A DNA stretch of 28,353 nt from Asterionellopsis glacialis (GCA_014885115.2 WKLE02001907.1:7399-35751); one strand, 5' to 3'. Numbered from the stretch's first letter, positions 9,795 through 19,679 are shown. The notes: generated by a model not told the origin, from the letters alone. A program made the numbers and translations.

Positions 9795-11705
9795 TTATCC
9801 GGCTACCTCATCAGATTCTACGAAAGTTGTAGCTCCTTTTGCACTTACATGGAGGAAGGCACATGCTCGGTCACGTTTGCAGCCCTCTGGATCCAAATGA
9901 AATGACATACAATGTTGTGAGTGATCCTTTTTCCATCTTTCAAGCTGCTGATCCCGTCCCAGAGCCTTCAACGTTGTGATGATGGCAACTGTAGGTATTT
10001 CAGCACCTATTCGAAGGTAATGCTCAAGGTCTTTCTTACCCTCCCGTTTTGCCTTACGGATCATCCTGGCCTCGAAAGCTTTACGTTTACCTTCTTCGCG
10101 CCTTTTGTTTTCTAAAGCTTCCTTGTCTCGTTTTGCCTTTTCTGTATCATAAACAAACAAGTCTGGGTTCTCACGGTATTTTTTAATCTTTTTTATTACC
10201 TTTTCAACTTCGTCAACTGATTGGCCCGCAACGCATTCCTCCATTAACTGATATTGCTTGAGCATATCTTTCAATATACGTCGAGTATGGAATATAACTG
10301 ATCGAATTTTAACAGGATACTGACGAACAAGACTGATGTACTCAAGCGCCATTTCTACTGGATCCTCAGCTGTCCGATAGAGCTCTGCCAATGATGTTAC
10401 CTTTTTGGCTGGGTCACCTGAGCTTGTTTGTACATCAGGCTTGTTCTTCTTTTCGCTTTCGGCTAGACGTATCAAAATGTCTTGTTTTGTTGCTAGTTTC
10501 CCTTTTTGATCATTGTTTAATACTCCGTCCCCGTCTAGCTTTGCTTTCTTCTCAATCTTTTCAATTTCTCGAAGTTTCTTCTGTAGCTTTCGTATTTTCT
10601 TGTCGCATTTGTCATTAGAAAGAGACGATGGGTCTGCTATAGATACCATTGTGCTCTTTGCTGAATCATCATTATCGCCGAGCTGAGGAAGATATAATGC
10701 GGGATTGTCTAGAATCCCCTCGGCACTCATAACTCCATCCGCATTGGTGTCTTTCAGATTGTTGACAACATCTTCGTATGTAATGATATTTCCATTGGCG
10801 ATAATAGGAATTTCCGTCACCACCTTCTTAATTTCACGTACTTGATCTAACATAGCAGGACCGTCCCGAGCACCAGGACCCTTTCTTTCAAAGCTAGCAC
10901 GATACCTAGCGTGAACAGCTATTAGACTCGCACCAGCATCCCGTAATTGCTGACATAGCTCGATTGTTTCTTCGAGGGTGTCGAGCAACCGAATCTTTAC
11001 AAAGATGGGAATGGATACAGCTTTGACACCAGCCCGGACTATGCTAAGGACCAATTCACGATCTTCTTTCCCCAAGAGATAGGAACCAAAATGGCCCAAG
11101 TAAGCAGTTCGTTGGGGACAACCGAGATTCAAGTCGATTGCATCACATTGGTCTTGGCACAAACGAGCAGCCTGTGCAAATTCGTCGGGGTTGTTGGCAG
11201 AAAAGTGGCAAACCAAAGGTCGATCTTCAGGAATATGCTGAAATTCTGTCTTTCTATATTGTTCATCACGAGCAAAGTCAGATGACGACATCATAGGCGT
11301 ATAAGCTAAATGTGTTCCGTATTTTCGACATAAAAGTCGGAAGGCCAATTCACTTGCTCCCACCATCGGAGCAAGGATATATTTATGATCAAAAGGAAGT
11401 TCCCTATAGCTAGTACTGTTTGAAACTACGGCTGGCGCTGATGAGATATTGGCGCTCTTAATGTTGTTTGCTTCAATATCCGAACGGGGACGCTTTTGGG
11501 GTGGGTTCGACGAGGAGGACAACGTTTCCTCGCTTTCGAATTCTTTCTTGCGTTTTTTCTTCTTCTTTTCTTTTTTATGCTTCTTCTTTTTCTTAGATTT
11601 TTCTTCGTTCATTTTCAAATCTTTTTTGTGTTTCTTTCGTTCCGACTTGTTTGATTTTTTGCTGGGGATGTTATCATCTTGTCCCATTGATGTTGCACCT
11701 GACAT
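9795..11705 (-). CDS. tRNA-dihydrouridine synthase, Dus1 type
   Basis: This intronless gene of 636 residues encodes an FMN enzyme that reduces uridine in the tRNA D-loop (positions 16/17 for Dus1). The N-terminus (about 16-56) is extremely Lys-rich, a likely nuclear or nucleolar and RNA-binding tail. The TIM-barrel starts near residue 108 with YILAPMVGASE (FMN loop). LNLGCPQRTAYLGHFG carries the catalytic Cys196 and the GHFG form typical of Dus1. VKIRLL, AVHAR, PIIANGNI and VMSAEGILDNPALY follow. After the barrel come a long Lys/Glu-rich helical region and a C-terminal CCCH finger (C599, C609, C615, H619; CX9CX5CX3H). I prefer the ATG at 11705 (A at -3). The frame stays open upstream to an ATG at 11828, but that stretch is unlike the family. 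It is longer than usual Dus1 proteins because of both extensions. Confidence 0.9.
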   Translation of the reverse strand: MSGATSMGQDDNIPSKKSNKSERKKHKKDLKMNEEKSKKKKKHKKEKKKKKRKKEFESEETLSSSSNPPQKRPRSDIEANNIKSANISSAPAVVSNSTSYRELPFDHKYILAPMVGASELAFRLLCRKYGTHLAYTPMMSSSDFARDEQYRKTEFQHIPEDRPLVCHFSANNPDEFAQAARLCQDQCDAIDLNLGCPQRTAYLGHFGSYLLGKEDRELVLSIVRAGVKAVSIPIFVKIRLLDTLEETIELCQQLRDAGASLIAVHARYRASFERKGPGARDGPAMLDQVREIKKVVTEIPIIANGNIITYEDVVNNLKDTNADGVMSAEGILDNPALYLPQLGDNDDSAKSTMVSIADPSSLSNDKCDKKIRKLQKKLREIEKIEKKAKLDGDGVLNNDQKGKLATKQDILIRLAESEKKNKPDVQTSSGDPAKKVTSLAELYRTAEDPVEMALEYISLVRQYPVKIRSVIFHTRRILKDMLKQYQLMEECVAGQSVDEVEKVIKKIKKYRENPDLFVYDTEKAKRDKEALENKRREEGKRKAFEARMIRKAKREGKKDLEHYLRIGAEIPTVAIITTLKALGRDQQLERWKKDHSQHCMSFHLDPEGCKRDRACAFLHVSAKGATTFVESDEVAG

Positions 11706-12762
11706 TGTCGCTCGTTGATTTCTACAAAGTATGCAATTCTGTGAAAGAACAGGAAAATTTTGCCTGTGCCAGAAATTATTATTATTTTTGTGGCGGTCGG
11801 GCACAAGACGACCGACGACGACACACATTTTTTTAGGATTTTAGGGCCATACGGACAGAACGTTGTGGAATGCGAACCGAAAGAAGAGCATTTTTTCCAG
11901 AATGCTGGTGTAACTTTTTGAAAAAGCGAATAGATCCATCCATGTGCGATTCAAGATTAGGATCCAAGATCCAAGTTGACATGTTCATGGGAGTGACTTC
12001 TTGTTGCTGTACTCGAAATGTGCAAGCATCAAACTGAACACAACCTTAAAGAAACATTCTGCTTCAGTTATTATTTTGTAAAGATTAAAACCTGCAATCT
12101 CGACTGTAAGAAAATGATATCCATGTAGATAGACTATGTCAACATTTCTTATTCTCAACCTTTTACATGTGGTTCGCCCCTTNNNNNNNNNNNNNNNNNN
12201 NNNNNNNNNNNNNNNNNNNNNNNNNNNNNNNNNNNNNNNNNNNNNNNNNNNNNNNNNNNNNNNNNNNNNNNNNNNNNNNNNNNNNNNNNNNNNNNNNNNN
12301 NNNNNNNNNNNNNNNNNNNNNNNNNNNNNNNNNNNNNNNNNNNNNNNNNNNNNTACTAACAATACTAGTGGTGTTCGATCACAACGATCCATTGCTTATT
12401 AACTAATGTTCAATCACATTTATATCCAAATTTTCAATCAAATTTGTTGGATCATTCTATCTATCACATTCCGAAATATGAGATATTCAATCACACAAAC
12501 GAATACACTTATTCTCACTATTCCCTAATAAATTTATTCACACCGTGCGTCCGTTCCGAAATGCGCTTTCCCGCGCTTCGATCCAAAATTTAAAAAAAAA
12601 CCGCGGCGCCAACATAATCAAACCACGATTAAGCTTGCGGGAATGCACAGAATTGAAAAATCTCGCGACTGTAGTTGACCAAAGTGCAGCAAGCTTCTCA
12701 TCATATTATTACCCAAAGACTTACTTAGTTCCATCCAGAACAACATCGCAACAGCAATCACC
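11706..12762. other. Divergent intergenic region with assembly gap
   Basis: This is the upstream region of the Dus1-like and CaaX-protein genes. It includes 171 unknown bases at 12183-12353. After the gap, TTCAATCA recurs three times between 12409 and 12500 in AT-rich DNA. Closer to 12763 the sequence is mixed, with a GC-rich patch near 12600. No gene can be supported, but one could be hidden in or across the gap. Confidence 0.5.
12183..12353. other. Run of N (assembly gap)
   Basis: There are 171 consecutive undetermined bases. Open frames crossing it are artefacts. The gap may reflect a repeat that was not resolved; its true length is unknown. Confidence 0.99.
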
Positions 12763-13338
12763 ATGAACCAAGCAAAACTAGTAGGCTATCTTCAAAAAAT
12801 GAACCAAAAGCAGATTCAAACGGGATCTATCGAGATCAAGGAGTACGATGATGCGTACGCTTTGCCAAAGCTATGGTACGAGAACGATCAACGTGTTGCT
12901 GCAAAGGTTTCTTCAACCGAGACATTTGCCTCGTTCGCTTCGGCCCTCCGAAATTTGATCCAGGGAAAAACAGACGAGATGGCTGCCAATGTAAACACGT
13001 TCACATCGAATAACACAACGAATAACACGAGAATGCAGCATTTATCAAAAATGCATACGTCAGTATCCATTGTTGACTTCGCATTTGAAGGGGAAAAAAT
13101 TTCGGCGGATTCAGGTGCTGTACTCTCCTCCGTCGTCTCGTCAGGTACTGTCTTTCAAGCCAATGTTGAATACAGCATTCAGTTTGGAGGAGGAGATCCC
13201 ATGAATGGATCTGCTCAAGGACAACCCAGCACGATGATGGGTGGGGTCAATCAGTACAATACTGTCAACGCGGGTCCTGTTGTAGGGGGAGAAGGACCCA
13301 TTACAGCTGGAGGGGGTGGCTGCTGTGTGATTCTTTAA
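12763..13338 (+). CDS. Small protein with C-terminal CaaX prenylation motif
   Basis: A single-exon frame of 191 residues with a good start context (ACC before ATG). I do not recognise the family. The N-terminal half is mixed alpha/beta-like with charged segments (IEIKEYDDAYALPKLWYEND). The middle is Asn/Thr-rich. The last 50 residues are Gly-rich and end in GGGGCCVIL. The terminal CVIL fits a CaaX box, and Leu at the end favours geranylgeranylation. The neighbouring Cys could be palmitoylated, so attachment to the cytosolic face of a membrane is likely. No GTP-binding G-box motifs are present, so it is not a Ras/Rab GTPase. The 3' end converges on the SQD2-like gene 272 bases away. That it is a gene is likely from start context and coherent composition; the function is unknown. 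Confidence 0.75.
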   Translation: MNQAKLVGYLQKMNQKQIQTGSIEIKEYDDAYALPKLWYENDQRVAAKVSSTETFASFASALRNLIQGKTDEMAANVNTFTSNNTTNNTRMQHLSKMHTSVSIVDFAFEGEKISADSGAVLSSVVSSGTVFQANVEYSIQFGGGDPMNGSAQGQPSTMMGGVNQYNTVNAGPVVGGEGPITAGGGGCCVIL

Positions 13339-13610
13339 CCATACGCAATAGAGCATAAAAACATTTAGAAACAATTCTCTCGACAAGCATCATAGTGACT
13401 GCAAACGCTCTTCCAATCGCTCTGTGCTCTTGGTGCCTTCGCGGCACTAACTGCCCACCCTGCAGTAGCTTGCATACCTTCCGAGGGCGGAGATATCTCG
13501 ACAGAACGTGCACCGTTGCTATGCAAGGCAACGAAAATTGTTCAAAAAGGTAACAGACTTACTATATATTAACAGAACGTATCATCATGGATCGGTATGC
13601 AATTTTTTTC

Positions 13611-15431
13611 TTAATTTGAGAGCATTTCAGCAAAATCATCCTTCTTCTTCCAACCGGGGAAGATCTTTCCAAGGATTCTTGTAATTCTCAAGGAAAGGAG
13701 TCTCCAAAGACCGGCAGTTCGCTGACGTCCAAATCCTCCAAATGCACGGGAATGGAAGTTAATCAACGCCTTTTCATATTGAATATTACGCAACACAGAT
13801 GTCGCTGCTTCCCAACCCCATTTTTCAGCTTCAGCTCGTGCAGCGTTTCCAATTTTCTCACGGAATGCCTTATCTTGGAGACGTTCAAGACGTTCAACGA
13901 ATCCATCGATATCACCAGGGGGAACAAGGAAACTGTCCACTTCATCATGGATAATGGAAGGGATACCGCCAGCCTTGGCACCAACAACGGGTACTTGACT
14001 AGCCATTGCCTCCAACACAACAAAACCCAAGGTTTCAGAATCACTAGGCATGACGAATACATCTGCCGAAGCAAATGCAGCACTAAGATCATCACCACCC
14101 ATCTGTCCAGTAAAGACAGTGTTGGTTCCCTTGAAATGCTCGTGTAATTCATCTGCTTGTGGGCCCTTACCAACAATGCAAAGACGAGCATTTGGCATCT
14201 TTTCCAACATGGGCTTGATGTCCTTGAGACGTTTCTCAGCACCGAGACGTCCAACATATACCATTAGGAAATCATCAGGATTGCCATCTGACATTTTGTT
14301 TCTCATTTCTGCACTTTTGAATTTAGGGTTGAATCGGACTGTATCAATACCCTTACGCCATACTTCGACACGGGGGATGCCATTGGCAACCAATTCGTCA
14401 CGAAGTTGGGGACTGGTACACAAGGTCAAATCAGCTCGTGAATGAGCCCAACGCAAAATCATCCATGCAAATTCTTCAATACGAGGAATGAAACCAAGGT
14501 AGTTTCTTCCGTATGTTGGAAGATGTGTGTGGTAACTCATCACTTTACATAAATTTGTAATGAATCGCACCACATACACAAGTTGTCGACAAGGTTCACA
14601 ACAACAACAACAATAATAACAAAAATGGATCAAAGTGATTAGAAGACAATAGTTTGGATTTGGATTGACCACCATTTGAATTTTAAAAATTGGAATGGTG
14701 CGATACGAAACGGAAGTTTTGGAACTTACAGAGAGGGATCTTCATAACGCGAGAGTAGAAGATGGCAGCAAGGAGCATGATACCTCTGTAGTCGAATAAA
14801 GACGTGAACGTCAAAGGAACAGAACAAACAGACCTCAAAGAACTAATGAGTGACTTGAAATGATTATCGATTTAGCATGAATTTGAGTAAACCATTATCT
14901 TTCTAAAAATAAAGACAAATGATTCCACAAAACACACATCAAAATATGGTGCAATTTTTGTACTTACGGACTAGTGGTATGGATCAAATCTGGCTTGAAC
15001 TTTTCAATTATTTGTGCGCCCTTCATTTCGGGTAAATCTAAACTAAGTGAAATTTGATTGTACAAGGGGAAGGTAAATCCTTGTGTGTGGCGGATGGGGT
15101 ATCCAAAGGCTTCACTTGGGAGTTTCTTTGGATCTGTTTGTGAATCGACAGTCAAAATATCAAATTCATCGCCAGCCTTTTTCATGTATCGAAGCATTTC
15201 CTTAAATCGGTTCGAATATCCAGAAACATGCGTGAAAGGTGTTGGTTCAACCATGAGAGCAACTTTACGAGGAGGATTGCGATCCAAGGGAGGTGTTTCA
15301 TCGCTATCTGACTTTAAGAATAAATTGCTGTGACGTGCCGCATTTTGCTGATTAATGGCACTACTACGAGGCGAGGTGAACGCCAAGGTGCTCACACAAA
15401 GTGAAACAAGGGTAACCACGGTGAGTTTCAT
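13611..15431 (-). CDS. SQD2: UDP-sulfoquinovose:diacylglycerol sulfoquinovosyltransferase (SQD2-like), plastid
   Basis: Three minus-strand exons (15431-14968, a tiny 56-base exon 14785-14730, and 14542-13611) join in frame to 483 residues. The protein starts with a signal peptide ending TLA|FTSP, a diatom plastid presequence. The GT-B glycosyltransferase family 4 fold follows: N-terminal EPTPFTHVSGYSNRF, LIHTTSPGIMLLAAIFYS and LLMSYHTHLPTY, then the donor-site half with VYVGRLGAEKRL (near 269-279), VGKGPQADEL and the E-x7-E motif (E343, E351) in DSETLGFVVLEAMAS. SQD2 moves sulfoquinovose from UDP-sulfoquinovose to diacylglycerol, the last step of the anionic thylakoid lipid SQDG. The middle exon supplies the SPGIM...KIPL stretch expected in the family and confirms the model. 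Related GT4 enzymes are the main alternative, but the SPGIM and MSYHTH segments favour SQD2. Confidence 0.88.
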
Positions 15432-16280
15432 TTTGGACGTTTCTTTGGACTAAACTTGTTGATCTTCTGTCGTCCAATGACCAATACAGTAGTGGTTCAA
15501 TGCGGCGTAATGAAAAAGAAGATATGTGGCCCCGATGTTTGTGTTCTGAGGCAAGCCCAACTGCGGAATTTTGTTGTTGCTGGTTCGTAGAAGTACCGGG
15601 GTACTAGTACCCCGGCTACTAGTACCTAGTATTTCGCGTTGAGCACTTGGGTTCGTGTCTTTTTGTATGTTTCGTCTTTGCAAACCAATTAGTCTTATCA
15701 ACTACTGTTTGTACTGACTTTCTATGAACATGACTTTTCTTGCATATTGGATCAGTAGTGCATGCACGTTCGTTTGTCGGCTGGGAGCCTTTCCCATCGC
15801 GGGCCAAAAAGATGACGTATCGCCATCTGACCCCAAATTTTCAAAACTTGAAGCATTGAGCCTTGAAGATTCCGTTGCACTTTTGATACGGAAGTTTAAA
15901 TTTGAACAAAGAGTACTAATTTTTTCGCAAAACAGAATCTTCCAATTTTACCATGCGAATTTGACTCAGACGAATCTTGATTTGAATCTTTGTCCTGTAC
16001 GTACGTGTGTATGTCCGATAATCTGTATATACACTTCTAAGGAAAACCTCCCATCATCATGATCATTCGGATACGAGACACACAGGGGAGGGAACCCAAG
16101 ATCTCAAAGCTCAAAATCGATCTTGGCTTCTCCTACTTGTTGCTGGGGGGATCTCAGTTGTCAGTTGTCATGTCATACATGACCATTGATCATACTCTAA
16201 AAGTCTAGAGGTCCTACCAACCCAGAAACCAAATACGATACACCTATCATCTAAGCACCGTTAGAAGATCCTCGTCAACC
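15432..16280. other. Divergent promoter region, SQD2 and membrane-protein genes
   Basis: Holds two CCAAT boxes (15474-15478 and 15481-15485), a perfect 20-base palindrome at 15596-15615 followed by further CTAGTACC copies, and AGGTCCTACC at 16209-16218. An ATG frame of 112 codons at 15724-16062 is of doubtful reality (see findings). Confidence 0.5.
15596..15615. promoter_or_regulatory. Perfect 20-base palindrome
   Basis: CCGGGGTACTAGTACCCCGG equals its own reverse complement. It lies about 165 bases upstream of the SQD2 start codon and is followed by CTACTAGTACC. It could be a binding site for a dimeric factor or a hairpin; no activity is shown. Confidence 0.45.
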
Positions 16281-17177
16281 ATGAAAGGAGGTGTTGTAGC
16301 AAGACGAAAAAAAACAAGCGAAAGCGATTCCCATGAAATGGGTATGATCGCGATGGTAACAGCAACTCACGATGATAATGATGATGGTGTTGCAAATGAT
16401 ATTGAATCGGGTCATAGTGGTGGGGAACCACTGATGAATTATTTACTTTTTTCTGGAGAATCTAGTGAAAATTCTTCCATGACCATACCAACATCAAGTG
16501 GGGGCAGAAACACATTTTTAAAGCCAATTGCAGAAACAACTCCCATGGAACGGGCCATGGCAATCATTGCAATTTGCACTGTTACACTTGGAATTCTTGT
16601 CATGTTTTCAACACCTATTTTCTTTGCCGGTATCTGTTCCTCCATTATGGGAGGATGCGCGTACTACCAACAAACACGCCTCACAGATGTTAAGGTTTTA
16701 CAAGAAACCAAGGAAGCCTGTGAAAGAGAAGTAGATCGCCTTCATGCTGAAAATGGTCGTCTTTCTTCAAACATATCAAAACTTTCCACATCTGTAGAAC
16801 GCCTGGAGGATATTGACGAGGCATTAAAAGTCATTACGGAGACACAGGGACAAAGTGTACTTGAATTTGAGAATCAAGCCAAGGAGGCTAAGGAAATTCT
16901 AGAAATGATGAAATTGAATAATCGAGCAGCTGTACTTCAAAATTTACTGAATATCATCCTATTATCTGATACAGATGGAGATTTCGTCATGGACGAGAAT
17001 GAGATTGACAAGCTAATTAGCCGCATACAAGGTATTGGTGGAGTCGAGGTTCATGAAGGCAGGTTCCGTTCACGCGTTCAAGATAAAGATATCGATAGTA
17101 TAATGAGTGTCATGCAAAATTTGCTATCGGATAATGTCCCCAGTGATGAAAAAATATTCTTCATCCAAGAAGATTAA
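16281..17177 (+). CDS. Membrane protein with coiled coil and EF-hand-like loop, unknown function
   Basis: A single-exon gene of 298 residues; the start ATG has A at -3 and there is no plausible earlier one. An acidic, disordered N-terminus (1-85) is followed by a hydrophobic hairpin (about 92-127, one or two membrane helices containing TVTLGILVMFSTPIFFAG). A charged heptad-like coiled coil spans about 131-212. An EF-hand-type loop, DTDGDFVMDENE, lies near 230-241; it deviates from the consensus because Phe replaces Gly at loop position 6. The N-terminus has no signal peptide, so it is probably a tail facing the cytosol. Proteins of this kind are seen in diatom genomes, but I cannot name a family or role. 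The 3' end converges on the PPO gene 136 bases away. Confidence 0.78.
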   Translation: MKGGVVARRKKTSESDSHEMGMIAMVTATHDDNDDGVANDIESGHSGGEPLMNYLLFSGESSENSSMTIPTSSGGRNTFLKPIAETTPMERAMAIIAICTVTLGILVMFSTPIFFAGICSSIMGGCAYYQQTRLTDVKVLQETKEACEREVDRLHAENGRLSSNISKLSTSVERLEDIDEALKVITETQGQSVLEFENQAKEAKEILEMMKLNNRAAVLQNLLNIILLSDTDGDFVMDENEIDKLISRIQGIGGVEVHEGRFRSRVQDKDIDSIMSVMQNLLSDNVPSDEKIFFIQED

Positions 17178-17313
17178 GACAGATGTGTGAAAGTCAGCGA
17201 GATATAAAAATCTAGCTAATTAAATTGATAAATATAGTGATAAGTGCATATTCAGATAGTTTCTATTTCATTTTTTGTTCGAATTAATAAAACTGCTCAA
17301 AAAAGCAGGAGCT

Positions 17314-19026
17314 TTATCTAGCTGGAGCTGCCTCCTTGTCTGCTACTTCGGATGTTTCATCCACAAACTTCTTGACAACCTTGGCATGTTCATAACCAAA
17401 TGTGACACAATCGGGGAAGGCAACACCTGTACGGTAATTACCACACACCCAAAGTCCAGGAATTTTCGATTCAGCCTCTTCAAGTTCTTTAATAATTTCA
17501 AGGTGTCCTAACTCATATTGCGGAATGGCGGTTGGCCAAATCTTCAATCCCAATACCTTGGGTTCAGGTGCATCAGGTTTCAATAGAACCTGTCGGCATC
17601 CCTTATCAACCTCGGCAATGATTTCATCATCAGACAATTCGGCAAGGCCAGTGTCACGTGATCCACCAATATAATTAAGAAGAAGATTGTAGTCCTTAGG
17701 AGCACGGCCAGGGAAAAGTGAGGAACTCCAAAGTGTACCCAATGTTCGGACACCTTCAGTACGAGGATTCAAACTTCCAAATCCAGGAAGGTTTTGAAGG
17801 TTACCAAATCCATTAGGGAGTTCAACATCCTTAAAGGATGACTTTGGGTAGGCAACAGTAACAGCAGCTACAGGTGGATGGTAGATTCCAACACGGTTGA
17901 TTTCCTTTCGTACTTTATCAAAAAGTACCTTAGCCTCTGGAAGGACTGGATCAAGGACACCCTTAAGTGCATGCGCTGGTGCTGTAGATACAATACTCTT
18001 GGCAGTCACCTTCTTTTCTCCAGATGGTGTATCATAGGTTGCAGTGTAAACTCCATCCTTTTCTGACCTTTCGAGTTTTGTTAATTTCCATTGTAATTTA
18101 ACCTTGGATCCAAGTTCTTTCGAAATTGCATTAGGGAGTGTAGAAAGGCCTTCCTTGAAGGATCCAGGATTGCCGTATTCAAATTCAGGCCATTCAGGTG
18201 CTGGTGGGTCTGCCTTACGCTCCTTTGTAAGTTCAACCTGTCTTTTTAAACCACCATAAAAGATTGCACCAAATTTATTCCATTCAATTGAGTAGGCATA
18301 GTTTTCGATACGAGCAATTTTGGATAGCGCAGCCTTCATGGATAAGGTTTCTGGATCACCCGCGTACACACCGGATACAAAGGGATCAATACATCGTAAA
18401 AATACTTCTTCACCAAGGATACGGGTCACCCATTCACGGATGGTTTCATCCTTGCCTTCAGGAGGAGGCGCATGTCCAAGGAAAGCACCAATTCCGGCAC
18501 GGATACGTCCAGGCCATGAAAGCAATTCACCTGTCGTGGCAAACTTGAGTACGCCATTGGGTCCAAAAATAAGTTCTAACTGTCCTGCAGGTCCCTTTCC
18601 ACCCTGTCCCTTGGGAAGTGGATGGAGCTTACCGTTGTGATTCACCCATGGAGGTAGGGATTCATCCGCAAATACAAGTTGATCTGCAATTCCAAGTTCA
18701 TAGGCAATCCTTACAATACTAGGTTGTGTAGCAAAAGAGTTCGGTCCTTCCTCCCAAATAAATCCATCATCTGTTTTATGCGATATGACATTCCCTCCTA
18801 CGTAATCGCGTGCTTCAGTCAACATGACATCAACGCCATTACGATTCAAATTATGTGCAAGAGTCGAACCAGAAATACCAGCACCAACAACGATAGTATC
18901 CACGTCGGTTTCTGTAGCCATTCGGAGAGAACTCAGACTTCTTGTCGTAGCCATTTTATTGACAGGCGCAAAGGCCGTGGCAGTCGTGGCAGCAAATGCC
19001 AACCAAATTGATACCGAAAGTCTCAT
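17314..19026 (-). CDS. PPO: Protoporphyrinogen IX oxidase, plastid (HemY type)
   Basis: An intronless gene of 570 residues. The enzyme oxidises protoporphyrinogen IX to protoporphyrin IX with FAD and O2, the last step shared by heme and chlorophyll synthesis. The N-terminus is a signal peptide ending ATA|FAPVNKM (Phe19 at +1), a classic diatom plastid presequence. The FAD dinucleotide fold begins IVVGAGISG (GxGxxG at 48-53) and is followed by the EGPNSF motif, an LGEEVF...PFVSGVYAG stretch typical of PPO, and a C-terminal GNYRTGVAFPDCVTFGYEHA FAD-contact segment. Length matches plant PPOX (about 500-550 plus transit peptide). The ATG at 19026 is preferred because it starts directly at the signal peptide; an in-frame ATG at 19044 would add six residues. 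Other amine-oxidase-fold enzymes are less likely given the motif set. Confidence 0.95.
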   Translation of the reverse strand: MRLSVSIWLAFAATTATAFAPVNKMATTRSLSSLRMATETDVDTIVVGAGISGSTLAHNLNRNGVDVMLTEARDYVGGNVISHKTDDGFIWEEGPNSFATQPSIVRIAYELGIADQLVFADESLPPWVNHNGKLHPLPKGQGGKGPAGQLELIFGPNGVLKFATTGELLSWPGRIRAGIGAFLGHAPPPEGKDETIREWVTRILGEEVFLRCIDPFVSGVYAGDPETLSMKAALSKIARIENYAYSIEWNKFGAIFYGGLKRQVELTKERKADPPAPEWPEFEYGNPGSFKEGLSTLPNAISKELGSKVKLQWKLTKLERSEKDGVYTATYDTPSGEKKVTAKSIVSTAPAHALKGVLDPVLPEAKVLFDKVRKEINRVGIYHPPVAAVTVAYPKSSFKDVELPNGFGNLQNLPGFGSLNPRTEGVRTLGTLWSSSLFPGRAPKDYNLLLNYIGGSRDTGLAELSDDEIIAEVDKGCRQVLLKPDAPEPKVLGLKIWPTAIPQYELGHLEIIKELEEAESKIPGLWVCGNYRTGVAFPDCVTFGYEHAKVVKKFVDETSEVADKEAAPAR

Positions 19027-19608
19027 CTTGGATAGGATTGTCAATTATTGTTGAGACCGAAATCTAACTTTGCGGGTGAGTCGTCGTCTTCTTGATAGAG
19101 AAGGGGGGTTGGTAACACAGCTAGTTTCTCGCTGAGTAAACTGTGATGAGCGCTGATGTCTTTTTTCGCGTTTTTTTATCCACCTTTTTCCATTATTTGA
19201 AGATTTGCACTGACTTCAACTTGATCAAACACCCTCGCGTGTGTTTTCTTACAGCGCCTGCACCCCGATTTTCCCTACACGTGGAACGTACACAGACAAA
19301 TAGATAGTAGAGTGACGAAACAACAAAAACAAGAGGAAAACGAAACATACTTAAAACAGACAACAATACATTCCCTCGAGTACACGACATGACTGACTTT
19401 TAGGGCAGAAGTGCAGACTTTCTGCAACATGCATACGTATATTCATACGTCATACGAACACTTCCTTCCAGTAGTAAAGCAAGGTACAGAATGCTTTTTT
19501 ATCGAGAAAGTCACTCTGGGATCTTTTACAATCATGGTTTTTACTTCCTTCAACATTCAACATGCCATGTGGAATGAATATAGGGAAAACAAGCTGCGAA
19601 CTCTAATA

Positions 19609-19627
19609 TGACGTCGTTCTGACGTCG
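19609..19627. promoter_or_regulatory. Double TGACGTCG (CRE-like) box
   Basis: Two TGACGTCG copies start 11 bases apart, about one helical turn, 350-370 bases upstream of the GPI first exon and about 590 bases from PPO. The same octamer occurs at 2611. It resembles diatom CO2/cAMP/bZIP elements; function is inferred. Confidence 0.45.
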
Positions 19628-19660
19628 AGATTCAACAGAACGTTCAGTACCAGATGATAG

Positions 19661-19679
19661 CTACGGCCTACAGCCGTAG
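19661..19679. repeat. Small inverted repeat
   Basis: CTACGGC and GCCGTAG flank a five-base loop. It is intergenic, between PPO and GPI. It could be a short hairpin or a protein site; nothing more can be said. Confidence 0.4.

Noticed and set aside
12136..12406. Open frames crossing the run of N on both strands
   Set aside because: They exist only because unknown bases contain no stops.
12545..12766. 73-codon frame before the CaaX gene
   Set aside because: Starts with GTG, is in a different frame from the gene and has no recognisable features.
13301..13531. Short minus-strand frame between the CaaX and SQD2 genes
   Set aside because: Overlaps the 3' end of the CaaX gene in antisense and shows no family pattern.
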